This document shows positions 35,343 to 46,480 of a stretch of 64,000 bases of DNA, piece after piece; the first letter of the stretch is position 1, and each line of letters begins with the position of its first letter. The notes beneath the pieces are model-generated. The model was not told the DNA's origin. It was given only the letters and a program-made list of their open reading frames with translations, and ran no database searches. A program made the position numbers and the translations under genes. This DNA comes from Thuidium tamariscinum (taxonomy: Eukaryota; Streptophyta; Bryopsida; Hypnales; Thuidiaceae): positions 11,453,501 to 11,517,500 of the forward strand of contig OX344754.2 of the NCBI GenBank assembly GCA_947034885.2, read 5' to 3'.

Positions 35343-36151
35343 GAAGGACGTACAATTATGACCTTTCCCATTAGGAGGTCAAAGGACGAGTAAGTAACTT
35401 ACAGTACTTGCTCTTCAAGTACAAATCGGACTGATGATGCAAAAACCTACAGTTTGGGTCCAGAAGTAAACTTCGAATCAGGTACCTGACCGACCATCTG
35501 CAGCCGAATTTCCAGTTCAGAAAAGCAACCCCAAACCCTAAAACCCTAAATAATCCCTAAAACCAAATTGTAACCCCAATTGTACTGGAATAGATCTAAT
35601 TTAGAGCTCGTAATAAGTTCGACACCCACGCTCCCTCATCAGTCATCACTCGTTTCTGCTGCTGCAACGGATTGGTAATAAGACATGTCGTATTGATAAG
35701 CAATTACGGAGTACTAGTCGAATCATAACCCTCCGTCCTTATTTTTTAGCTTAAAATTTATCATTTGGGAAACCAAAGAGGATCATCAATTCATAACTTA
35801 ACTCCAGCCAGTCGGTGTAATAATCTCCGTGATAATGAAAATTTATGCCACTCAGGTCCTCCTCACTGTGGGACATGGCACGTTTCCAGCACGTCGGCAA
35901 TTGAAAATGATACTTCCAATTGCTTCAGTACTGCCGTAAGTAAATTCCCACAGTACTTGCGGCCTGGTGGCTATGACGAATTGGACGGACTCGCGGAAGC
36001 TCCTGGCATCAGGCCTGCCATTCTCCACCGAATGGGATTCATAAAGTTCCATTCCATTTTGTCATGCGGATTTGTGTCTTGTTAAACTGATTTTTTTCCC
36101 TTGTCTTGTGAGTGAATTATAACTTACTACCTCGGACCCAAAATGATCTAG

Positions 36152-37066
36152 CCCCTTAAGGACTATCACGGTTTTGACAATGGAGGTTCTCAATCAATTC
36201 TACCACTTTGATATTTTTTGCACATAGATGTAATTAAATTCTTTAATTTTAACCTTACAAAAGTAAAGATTACTATATCTAGTATGCATGGAATTAATTG
36301 TAGAAAATTTTAACCATTAGATTTTTAGATTATGACAATTTTTAATGATCAACTTCATAGGCAAAAAACATAGTTTTTGGAGAATTTTTTTTATAAAAAG
36401 ATGAATAAAGATTTTTTAACCCCTATAAAAATTTATTTGGAGTTCAAAGAAAATTTTGTTCTTTTATATTAAAAAATTTGGAAAATAAAAAACTCTCTCA
36501 AATTTGTACACATTTTCAAATATGAAAACTAGAAAGTCAAATCTAAGCAAATTGGATCCTACAAAATTCTTAATAATTTACATATGGATAAATTTTTGAA
36601 ATTCAACAACCAATGTTATTATCATATTGTTTGGAACATCTCAAAAAAATTTGGAATCATTTTAATTATTTTGTATTGTTAATTACACTAGATTGAACCT
36701 TTTATTTTTTAAATAGTTAAAAACAATAAATTGAATTTTTTTTTCAAATTTTTTTTGTTTGTGTGGATTATAGAATAGAAATATGTAAGAAAATGTTTTT
36801 TTTTCCATCTCTACTACTCTTTTCATGAAAAAACATTATTTTTGTTCCTTTTCCTACTAGACTATATTCTCCACTACATTTCCTAAATGAATTTTTAACT
36901 ACTTCTCACATTCAAAATCAAAAAATCAGAAAATGCAAAAAGTATGTAAACTTCTTTTTCTACAAGATCTTAGTTTACAAACTATTGAGATTTGTTTCAC
37001 CCTTCTGAGAGATTGCCATTGAAAACTTTGAAGAGGACACATTGTGTCCTCTTAGTCCTTTAGGGG
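36152..37066. mobile_element. CCCCTAAAGGAC-family TIR element, 915 bp, CTAG duplication
   Basis: The left end is CCCCTTAAGGACTA and the right end, inverted, CCCCTAAAGGACTA, flanked by CTAG at 36148-36151 and 37067-37070. A palindrome at 37031-37053 (AAGAGGACACA and its inverse around one central base) lies just inside the right TIR, in the same place as the hairpin of the 7702-9763 element. AT-rich interior, no transposase. Confidence 0.75.
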
Positions 37067-37070
37067 CTAG

Positions 37071-39003
37071 AGTAAACTTGCCAATCACCGCACAAGCAAA
37101 TTTCAAGTACTTCTCCATAATAAAATAGAGACTTGAATGCTTTGAAATTTGGTGCAATTATTAAATGTCTTGTTAAGATTCACCTTCAAAAAACGAAATG
37201 CAAAAAGATTTCTTCACTTTACATTCTAGGAAGAATTAAGATTGTGAGTGGTAGAGAATGCTAACATAAATGGGCAAGGAAGGAGGTGTTGTGTGGTTAT
37301 TGTTCGGATATTGGAATTTTGGTTGTCCAGTATTTAGATCTGTTCGGTAAATGGCATGTTTACTACAACTATTGAACAAAATGTTCAAGATTAAGGCTAA
37401 AAATAACATTTTAAAGATCTACTATGCATTGTAAGTAGAATTTGGTGTAGTCTTAGGATCTTGAAAACTTTGAATTTTGGAATCCTTTTTCAAAGTGTAG
37501 TATGGGAATATTGAAAGGTGGATTTGGGAAGGCATTTTTAGATAGCACCAATGGGCATTTAATTGTTGAGTGTGATGTCATCATTTTATCACTACAAGAA
37601 AAGGGGGCCCTAATCAACAGAAGATGAACTAATTTGTGTTGATTGTGAAAAAAAATGGAATTTTGTGTGTCAATCCAGCAAACATACTCTAGATAGAATT
37701 TCAAACCTCATTTAAGCATAGTATAATAAATTTTAATAAAAATCTTTGGATTAAGAAAACATGGGAAATCAAACCAAGTTTCACTTTGAAAAATTTGTTT
37801 GACATTTTGAGCCTCCAATCAAAAGTTATGAACTAATTTTAGAGAAGGGTTGGAAAGGAGTTTTCTTTGACAATTTAAAACCTCTTCTCTAAAATTTGTC
37901 AATAATTTTTTATTGGAGACTTGAAACATCAAATAGTTTTTGGGAGATGAAACTTGGTTCGATTTTCTACCATTTCTAAGTTCAAAGTTATTTTTAAAGA
38001 GTTATTCTACTATGCCTAAGTGAGGTCTAGCATTCTACTTTTAATACAATTCCTAGTCTTGATTGAACTAATTATGAGCGGTTGAGCTCTTACTTGTCCA
38101 AATTGATGTATCCCATATGCTTTGTTCTACCTCCTACCATTCTAGTTGTATAAAGAGGTTGTCATCTCCCCTCATTCAACACCAAGATATCAGGCATTAA
38201 AAGTTCAATAAGTAACAATCTAATAAAAAAGCTTTGAATTTAGTATTGAATTTAGTATAGTTGAATAATTAATTTGAATTTTAAATCTTATCTATAAGGT
38301 TTGTTTGTCAATGTGGTAACCCTGACTTTATGGTACTTTTTGTCTATGTGTCAATCTATAAATTTGGATTTTTTAATATTAAAAATTTGATTAAATCTCA
38401 AAAGAAAATTAGCACAATTGTATTGATTATTTGTTCAGCTCAAGATGTCCTAACCAAGAGATATAATCAACATGTATCAATTCATTTTTGTGTTATTTTG
38501 GAGAATGTTTTTTCTTGTAATATATGTGTATTTAGAATGGGCCAAAGACCTTGTATAGCCCTCTTTTTGCCTCTTAAAGCTTCATCTCTTTCAATCAAGA
38601 AATACTAAAAAGGATGCAAAAAAATAAGAACAAACAATATATTGATTAACCTTTCCAATCATTTAATTTATCTTTTGATTGATAATTGGATGGATGGAGG
38701 GGGAACTATTACTCATAGTTGTTTTGTTGGTCTCTAACAACAATGAAAAGCCAAATTTGACCAATTTGCAATTTTACAAGTGCAATAAGAAGATCATTTT
38801 GGGACAAAAAATTAAGGTGAATAGGAAGATTAATATTGAACAAAGGGAATATGTAATTGCAAAAAAGAGAGTAAAATAGTTTGTTTTTAAAACCACCATA
38901 TAAGAATTGATTGCCTTTTTGGTGAAGCTAAACTCTTTGAAACAATATTCAATAAATTTTAGATAACTTCAACAATTAATTAGGAATACTTGATCCTCAT
39001 CCC
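37071..39003. other. AT-rich spacer, no supportable gene
   Basis: The open frames (36975-37157, 37453-37704, 38330-38608 and 38679-38879) have no recognisable domain and spacer-like composition. Short repeated phrases such as AAAAGTTATGAACTAATTTTAG (around 37825) recall words common to the TIR elements, but no termini were found. Confidence 0.5.
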
Positions 39004-39007
39004 ATAT

Positions 39008-40047
39008 GGGCAAGACTTGTATTATTTTTTGTCACACGTCTCGTGCAGATTTGTTTTTTGACCATAACTTTTGCATTTTCATTCCAAATGACTCAAGATT
39101 TCTAGAGAAGGTACTCATGACTATCATACACCTCACGTAATTTTTTCATAATTTTCAAAAATAGTTTAATATAAAAATAGTACTAGTGATTGAATGTTAC
39201 ACATGACAATTTGGAGGGTTTTAGTATTAAGGAGTACCTTTTTTTTAATGATTTTAAGATGAAATTTGGATGAAATGGTTTTCTATTAGACTTCTAGCTC
39301 TCTAAGGAAGGATTTTTGAAAATAATTAATTTTATGTGGTGTACAAGTCTATAAAATGAGCTTCATTTTGCTTGTATTTTGAAACATATAAAATATTATT
39401 TTGGTGTTTTTCTTAGTGAATGACCATTTATGGCAAATTTCATTAAAATGATGGCATTCCATTGGATTGACACTTTTGACAATTTAGACTGCATAGTCTA
39501 AAATCTAAATCCGCCATAGATTTTTGAATCTATATATGTGTTGTAGATGTCTAAAATCTATACCTATCTAAGATGTTTCATACCACGTGGTTTGAAATCT
39601 AAATATGTGTTAGATTTTGAAAATCTATATATGTCCAAGATGCTAGAAAATCTATAACGATCCTAGATGGCAAGTTTTCAGTTCAAACTGCACGGTCTAA
39701 AAATGGCATTTGGAATACCGCCAATTTAACAAAATTCACTATATTTCCATAAAGTTGTTGCAAATGGCCACTTTTTATTTTCTGTATTTACTTATTTTTA
39801 CTATTTTTCTCTAATTAAAACATGAAAGTATGTATTTTCTTGAGGTTTGGCACTTTTCAAGTTCTCCTACTTAAAAAAATTTCCTATACAATTCTTCCAT
39901 GGGTACCTTCGTCTTAAAGGTTTATACATAAGTCATATATTTTTTTTAATTTAAAAATTAATTTTTTAATTTAATAGTACTCTAGAAAAAGTTGGGAGTA
40001 CTATTGCAAAATGCAACAAATAGTACAAGTCTTTCGTGCAATCACCC
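39008..40047 (+). mobile_element. GCAAGAAA-TIR element, subfamily B, copy 5, with nested insert
   Basis: The left end is partly deleted (GGGCAAGACTTGT, about six TIR bases missing). The right end is CTTTCGTGCAATCACCC. ATAT flanks both sides (39004-39007 and 40048-40051). Total 1040 bp, including a 313-bp element at 39430-39742 plus its 4-bp duplication. The remainder, about 723 bp, equals other B copies. Confidence 0.83.
39430..39742. mobile_element. TGGCAAATTT-TIR element, 313 bp, nested in copy 5
   Basis: The left end is ATGGCAAATTTCATTAAAAT, and the right end is a decayed inverse ending in AATTCACTAT. ATTT is duplicated at 39426-39429 and 39743-39746. The same site in sister copies (for example near 3505, GACCATCTCCATAAAG) is uninterrupted. 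The interior has CTAAAATCTA, GATTTTGAAAATCTATATATG and CCTAGATGG words, which recur in the copy at 54094-54408. Confidence 0.78.
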
Positions 40048-40051
40048 ATAT

Positions 40052-40490
40052 ATATAACATAATGACTCATTTAGATTCCATTCTTAGTTAAATTGATGAA
40101 AGTGATTGAAATAAGTATTTGAATTGACTTTGAAAGTTTAGCTTTCTAAATTTTATATTTTTTCTACTTAGCCAATGCACTTCAAAGGAAATATCTTAAT
40201 CTTTATCTAAGAGGATAGAATAACTTCAACCATACTAAAGGATCGAGATTGAATATATATATATATATATACACACATAGGGGTTCATTGACTGCTTGAT
40301 CTTAGTATTGGTAATATGTATTGAATTTTTAAGGACACCACCTTATATCTAAATGTGTATTGTAAATATATTTTAAAGATTTGTTCTAAAGGTACTTCCA
40401 TTTTCTTGAATATTTAGGTATTGAAGGTGATTTTGTTAATCCAGATTAAGGTGGTATTATCTTCATTGAAAGAAATATCATCTTTAAGCA
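40052..40490. other. AT-rich spacer with (AT)n
   Basis: No gene. An AT dinucleotide run lies at about 40253-40271, followed by a short CA run. Confidence 0.6.
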
Positions 40491-40689
40491 CTAAAAGAGA
40501 AAGGGATGTTTTAAGTATGGTCCTAATAGTATGATCTTTTAAGTAATGACTTTTAAGTATGGTTTTTAGCAAATTTTTTCTAAAAAGACGATTTTTTTAG
40601 TAAATTTTTACTAAAAACCTTACTTAAAAGTCATTACTTAAAAGACTATACTACTAGGACCATACTTAAAACACCCCTTTCTCTTTTTC
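40491..40689. mobile_element. 199-bp foldback element
   Basis: The left arm has AGAGAAAGGGATGTTTTAAG then TATGGTCCTA and TTTTAAGTAATGACTTTTAAG. The right arm is its near inverse, ending CTTTCTCTTTTTC. The flanks TTTAAGCA (40483-40490) and CTTAAGCA (40690-40697 region) are an 8-bp direct repeat with one mismatch. The hairpin structure plus an 8-bp duplication suggests a small hAT- or Mutator-type MITE. Confidence 0.65.
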
Positions 40690-41294
40690 TTAAGCAATCA
40701 ATATATGAAAACAATCTACAACTTTAGAATTTTCTACTTCTCTTTGAAAAAATACTTTTCACCTCTCTTGAATTTGTTAGTTTTCCTCTCTTACAAAAAT
40801 GCCATGGCAAAAGCCCTGTGCAATGTGCACTAAATCATTGTAAATTGTTTCAATTCTAGCCAAATTGTTCTCATAGCAATAAAGTAAGGCACATATTTAT
40901 GAAAACTTTAAGTATATTTATCCATTTAAAATTTTGAATTAACACAACTTTTTTTAATTAAAAATATTTGATAATATAAAAGCCTAAGAGGTCACAACTT
41001 ACCCATACACACCCATAAAGCATGGCTAGTCTTGAAATTATTTACCTCCAACAAAACACTTCACTAGTAGAAAGGTGGTCTTAGGAAGCAAGCTATAGTA
41101 TGGGAGCACAATGATTCTAAAGACCCATTTGGACACCAATTTTATGCCCAAATAGACCACGCTCTCACACTATAGCTTGGTTCAACCATCCGTTTGTTCA
41201 ACTAGTACACAATGGTCTTTAGGCCAACATTCCTATTACTATCCTCCATCCTCCTCTAAGCTTATAGTTGGGAAGGAATTTGCAAAATACTCTC

Positions 41295-41738
41295 TCAAAG
41301 ACTCAACCACCTTCCAAATTCCCGCAAGCCCGCGTCGACCGGGTCTCGGTCCACGTTGTTGAGTTCGTCACCAGACGGATCGGCACAAAACCCTGTCTCC
41401 GAAGTTTCCTGGAGTCTCCGAAAGACAATGCAGTCTTCAGAGTTCAGACAGCCCACCAGCGGCGAGTAAATGTTGGTTCCGTCTAGGGTCAAGTTAGCAG
41501 CGCAGCGACAAGGAATGTGAAACATGCTCTGGTCTGCATATATGTTTGATTTTTCAACGGCAGGTTCCACTCCACAGTACCTTAAGTTATGCCTGGCTGG
41601 TGCAGTGCAGTGGTACCTCCCCAGAAGTTGAAAAAGGGGGAAACGGCAGAACTTAAAAAAGTAGACCCAAACTGGAGACTGTCCAGTCCAGCAAGGAGTT
41701 CGTGATGAACAGCAACTGCGTACTACTGCAGTTGTTAG
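41295..41738 (-). other. Cys-containing open frame, possible gene fragment
   Basis: The minus-strand frame stays open for about 145 codons in a GC-rich patch. Its most protein-like part is EKSNIYADQSMFHIPCRCAA followed by NLTLDGTNIYSPLVGC and CADPSGDE. The cysteine spacing and hydrophobic text recall plant secreted or receptor ectodomains, but I cannot assign a family. It lacks a convincing start, so it would be an internal exon or a remnant. The surrounding plus-strand frames (41177-41362, 41268-41486, 41992-42204 and 42104-42310) show nothing recognisable. Confidence 0.25.
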
Positions 41739-42389
41739 TTAAGTGAAAACTTGTGAGGATTCTTAAGTAAGGATCGAACTGCCGTGTTTGTTGGTGTGTT
41801 TATTTATCGTAACTCCCGAGGGATTGTGTATTTCGGGCCGGCGATGTCTCTTTTCCTGACAAGCTGGTGGACAAACTAGTGGTGCCGTAACTGCCGTTCT
41901 CCAGCTGACAAACATGCCATGAAATTCCTGTACTGATAACTTAATCCTGTCCTGCTGGTTTCAGTGGGCGTTTCCGCCATGCGGACTTCAGTTGGCACTT
42001 GGCAGCAGGGCGGGAGGGACGTCACGAATTCACGATGTTGAGGCTGGCGTCAGGGTTGGGTCCCGGGTCATCAGCGGAATTGCTGTGCAGTACAGTAAGT
42101 TAGTTGCTCGTCATCCATTCCCGATTCCCGAAGTTTCGTCCTCCACAAGACACGGAGCTGAGGGCACTGGGCAGCTCCTCAGCCTCCTCTGCGTGGAGAA
42201 CTGAAATTAGTCGAAATGGGAGACCCGCCGTGCCGCCTTCAGTTCGGCCTTCAGGTAGCCGACCTCCTTCCGATCAGCCCCCATCCAGGGCCTGGACGAT
42301 CAGCCCCTAATGGAAACCGGCCCTTACAAAGTCTCGACTGTTCTATTTCCGATCATAGGAGGCAGGACTGAGGAACGGGCCCATTCTGA
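41739..42389. other. GC-rich patch without a resolved gene
   Basis: Composition is gene-like (for example 42000-42310), with no domain seen in any frame. It may be the upstream or remnant part of the fragment at 41295-41738. Confidence 0.3.
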
Positions 42390-42662
42390 TGGATTATGAG
42401 TCATTGATTTCCTCTACATTTCTTGACCACTTTATGATTGGAATCAGACATACCTTTAAGTCAAGAATAGGTTTTGGAGAATCTTGACAAAAAAATTTCA
42501 CAATTATTTTGTTTTTAAGCAAAAAAAATATGTAAAAATTTCAAATCCATCTTAAATCTATTAATTCTATTTCCTCAAGCAAGAAAAAAATTCCCCCCAT
42601 CAAACTCAACTGGGAGCTTTGTTGAATTTCTGAAGTGATCGGGAAATGGATTGTAAGCTTCT
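42390..42662. repeat. Dispersed repeat, second copy at 12710-12962
   Basis: Aligned with 12710-12962 in the same orientation. Begins at GATGGATTATGAGTCATTGA and ends near GGGAAATGGATTGTAAGCTT. Non-coding. Confidence 0.7.
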
Positions 42663-42794
42663 ACTATACTTCAATACTTCTTATAGTGGTCAACAAGGTT
42701 GTTACATAGTCACAAGCAAGGCTCCATAGTCCAAGCGTCTAGGTAGAACAAAGTAAATTTGGGAATTGGCAAACAAAGTGTGCAATATAGTATA

Positions 42795-43496
42795 GGGTGA
42801 TTGCAAGAAGTACTCGTCTTTTTTTTGTCCCCTTGACTTCTAACAGGTAGTTTTTTTCTCATAACCTTTGCATCTTTTGTCCTTTTGGCTTGAAACTTAG
42901 AATGAAGGTATACACAAAAGTTTTAGATGTTGAGTAATTTTTTCAAATTAAAAAAAAATTAGTTTACTATTTTTACCCCCCTCTCCCAGATTGGATGTCT
43001 ACCTTGGCCATTTTGGAGGTTTTAGTCCTATTTTTAATCCAAAAATCCGAATTTGAAGCCACAAATTAGATAAAATGAAGGTCTTCTAACATTACAAGGA
43101 TTGACAATGAGTTTTTATGAGAATAGCAACATATTTATTGCGCACATTAGGTCAAAGTGACCTTTCTTTACACAAAGGCTATGAAGAAGGAAAAAATTTC
43201 CTAGAAGAATTTGCAATCTTGTCTAGAAAATTAGATTTTTAAAAATAATTTATTGAATTTCTTTTGAATTACTAAAAATGAAAAGGTCCATAGCCCTCTT
43301 TTTTGCTACCAATGGCCCTTGTAGTACTTTATAGTAGTTTATAGGATTGTAGGACTAAGTTGATGGTTTAGATTTGTATAGGTTGTGCTGACATATTGTA
43401 GTAGTAGTATGAAGTAGTACTATCAGTCCTATGGCCAAAAACTACATTTTTGAGACAAAAATGTGAAGTGTTTTTTGTAATCACCTTATAGTAGTA
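42795..43496 (-). mobile_element. GCAAGAAA-TIR element, subfamily A, copy 6 (reverse)
   Basis: The left end is GGGTGATTGCAAGAAGTACT and the right end, inverted, AGGTGATTACAAAAAACACT. TATA is duplicated on both sides (42791-42794 and 43497-43500). TTTTTTTGTCCCCTTGACTT near the left and GAGACAAAAATGTGAAG near the right mark reverse subfamily A. 702 bp, no ORF of note. Confidence 0.85.
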
Positions 43497-43500
43497 AAAT

Positions 43501-44513
43501 GAAATTTGGTGTTCCATTCTTTGGGATTTTTGAAGCAGGTTGAAGTGTAATGAGCAAGTGCTATTGAAGCATCAAAAAGAACTCAAGGAGCTTAACAATT
43601 TGTCAAGATTCATTTCTAAACTCATGATAATATATTCAAAAAATATAATCATGTTCTTTAATTTATGACCTTTTGTGATTGATTAGTGCCTACCTGCTTG
43701 GTGGAGATTTTGACTACAAATAGCTTAACAAATAACAATTAGTTTGGTCAAAAAGTAGTTCAAATGAAGAGAATTTGATTTAGTTGACTTGAGTGCCTTT
43801 TCATGAACATCATTGAAGCTTCTACAATAAATATTTGAATTACTTTTGGACCTTAGTAGACACAAGGTTCTACCTTGTCATTCAATTAATTTGGGCTAAT
43901 GGAGTTAATTAACCTAACTAAATGGAGGCAAAGGTAGTAGTTCATGTTGTGAAAGAACTAGCAACTTCAAGTAAAGTGGTAGCTATTGGTAATATTCAAA
44001 GTTTTAAGATATTTGTATTTGTTTTCTTACAATTATTTACACTTGAAATTCTAACTAGGTTGGTATTTTTTGTGTGTAGTTTGGCCTTCACTTAGAGCGT
44101 TTCCTATAGTGTTTCAAATGGTTGCCTTTGAGGTCTAGTTTATTCTACACAATCAAGTATGCTACGGCTTGCATGGGTCTACCTAATTCTAGTGATTGTT
44201 GCACGTACTCTACAAACTCTCTTTGAAAAGTCCTTCCAAAAAGTAAAAGATAATGCAAGAATTTGTTATGTTTGCACATTGACTCTCTTTCATTTTAAAA
44301 TTGGTCCTCCTATCTTTGTCCATCTCCCTTTCACGGAATGAGGGTCATAGCTTTAAATTGCACAAAAAAGATTCTCATGGATGCTTCAAACACCAATCAA
44401 TTTGAAAGGCCACTTTTCATCAATTGGAGGGCCAAAATTTAAAAGACTATAGGAGGTGCTCTTACTTCATCTATTGCTATAATCAAGCAATGTATGAAAA
44501 AGGCCGCCATCTT
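43501..44513. other. AT-rich spacer, no supportable gene
   Basis: The only notable frame, 44159-44341 (plus), has no recognisable motif. I see no termini or tandem structure. Confidence 0.5.
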
Positions 44514-45261
44514 GGGTCATTGCAAGAAAGGGCATCCAAAAAGTGCAGCATTTTTTGCAATACTCATCTTTTTAAGTGTGCTTTAAAATTATAAAAATAA
44601 TTTTTTTTTAAAGTGAAAAATATCTTTCATGTATAAATCTTTAAAATCTTGAAGGTACCTAAAGAAGGAAAAGCATAGAAAAATTCTCTAAGTAGGTGAA
44701 TTTTAAAAAGTGCAAAATTCATGAAAATAGTTACTATCAAGTCTTGTAATTTTACATTTTAATTTGTAAAAAATAGAAATACTTATTTTTCTTAAAACTA
44801 AAAACTTGCCATTTGGAAAGAGTTGATAGTGACAAGATTTTACCAAAAGTCAAAATAATCTAAAGAATCCTCTTCAACGTTCAAAAATTGTATTGTTTAT
44901 ACTCATGTAGAGGACATAAAATATTATATTTTCAAATTTCATTTAGTAAATACATGCTTCTCTACTATACAAATAGACAACAAAAGTTTGAACTTTAGAT
45001 CATTAAATTTGGGGACTTGTAACATAGAGGAAACTGGAAATTCCTAAATCTCAATCTATAACGAATTAACAAAAATAGTTTTTGAATATAAAATGATTTT
45101 TTTAATTTCCAAAAAATAAAAGACTTGAATACCATAAAGTTAGACATGTTCAATAAATTTTTTTTGTTTATTGGACTTGTATTTCAAAAGGAATTGCGAA
45201 TTATGAAAGAGTATATTCCAATTGTGACAAGAATTAGTATTACCATTTCTTGCAATGATCT
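44514..45261 (-). mobile_element. GCAAGAAA-TIR element, subfamily B, copy 7 (reverse)
   Basis: The left end is GGGTCATTGCAAGAAAGG. The right end, TTTCTTGCAATGATCT, has two changes from consensus. The flanks TCTT and TCTC differ by one base. GAAAAATTCTCTAAGTAGGT is the inverse of the subfamily B landmark, so this copy is reversed. It is more decayed than the others. Confidence 0.7.
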
Positions 45262-45731
45262 TCTCCACACAACTCTAATATTTGACAACTTCCTCACTCT
45301 TGGACATTGAGTGCTAGGATGAATGCAAGAAAGATTGGTCAATTTTGTTGTATTAATTTGGGATAAGTACTCATAGTACTACAAGTTTTTGGAAAAATAT
45401 CTAAAAATAAAATATCTAATATTTAATATATCACTAAAAATAATATATCAACAAAATGTGAGGTTTTAAAAGTGTAAGCCAAAAGTGATTCACAAAATAG
45501 ATTGAATTTTCTTAAGAAAAAACATCCAAAAAATTTGAAGAAAAAAGCATTTCTTAAAACTTTATTATGATAAAATCCTTCTACAAACTAAATGAAGAAG
45601 CATTTACAAAAAAATCCAAGTGTTTGGAAATTTTGGCAGAAAGAAGTCCTATAAGTACAAATGTAAAGGACATAAAGTAATCTATATTTAGATGCCCCTA
45701 ATATGTGATATGCCCACCCATCAAAGGAATA

Positions 45732-46476
45732 GGGTGAATGCAAGAAAGACTTGTACTATTTGGCGTCACACTTTGAGTGACGGAGTTGTCATGAGCTATA
45801 ACTTTTGAAGCATTAACTCTTTGAACTTGAAATTTTTATTGAAGATGACTGACTTGATATTTATCAAAACCCTTATTTTTCAGAAATTTTCAAAAATCAT
45901 TTTATATTTAAATTCTAATTTCTCTAATTTGTCACACTTTGCGGTTTAGGGGTTTTTAGTACTGGGGAGTCCTTTAAATTAATAATTTAGAGCTCAGATT
46001 TCTAGGGTCTATTCCTACACTAAGTAGGCATGTTTCCACCGAAGGAAATTTAAAAAATAATTATTCTCTTTCCTCTACATGTGTGCTAACAGGCCTCCCT
46101 TGCGCGCACATTTTTGAACAATCAAGATAGTTTTCGGATCATTATTTTTTTGAAATACCTTTACCATAAAGTCTTCCCAAATGAACAATTTTTAGTTTTA
46201 AGAAAAATTACTTTCCCTATTTTTTACAAATTAAAATGTGAAAATATAGTGAAAGTTACAATTTTCACGAAATTCAGCACTTTTCTAGTTCTCCTACTTA
46301 GAGAATTTTTCTATGCTTTTCCTTCCTCGGGTATCTTCTTCTTAAAGGTATATACATCAAACATATTTTTCACTTTTAAAAAAAATTGATTTACTATTTA
46401 TACAGTACTCCTAAAGAAAAAAGTGAGTACTGTGCAAAACGCTACGCTTTGCCGCAGGTCTTTCTTGCAATGACCC
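45732..46476 (+). mobile_element. GCAAGAAA-TIR element, subfamily B, copy 8
   Basis: The ends are GGGTGAATGCAAGAAAGACT and, inverted, GGGTCATTGCAAGAAAGACC. AATA is duplicated at 45728-45731 and 46477-46480. 745 bp. Contains GAGCTATAACTTTTGAAG, GGGGTTTTTAGTACTGGGGA and CTCCTACTTAGAGAATTTTT. The plus ORF 46114-46389 falls within it and has no domain. Confidence 0.87.
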
Positions 46477-46480
46477 AATA

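Larger units (their letters stand above)
29471..36147. other. Mixed gene-like and repeat DNA, no gene resolved
   Basis: Apart from entries listed separately, I see no gene. The frames 29592-29900, 30882-31247, 31595-31975, 33541-33831 and 35765-36085 lack known motifs. Another frame at 29587-29640 reads DVIQIRMVYEALRQ, faintly like the segment before an SRA domain in SUVH proteins, but it stops at once. Telomere-like words AAACCCTA lie at 35533-35550 and near 30165, as is common in plant promoters. Confidence 0.35.

Noticed and set aside
45315-45360. Another GCAAGAAA-type left end (GGATGAATGCAAGAAAG)
   Set aside because: No partner right end at the expected distance before the next intact copy at 45732. 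Probably a remnant end.
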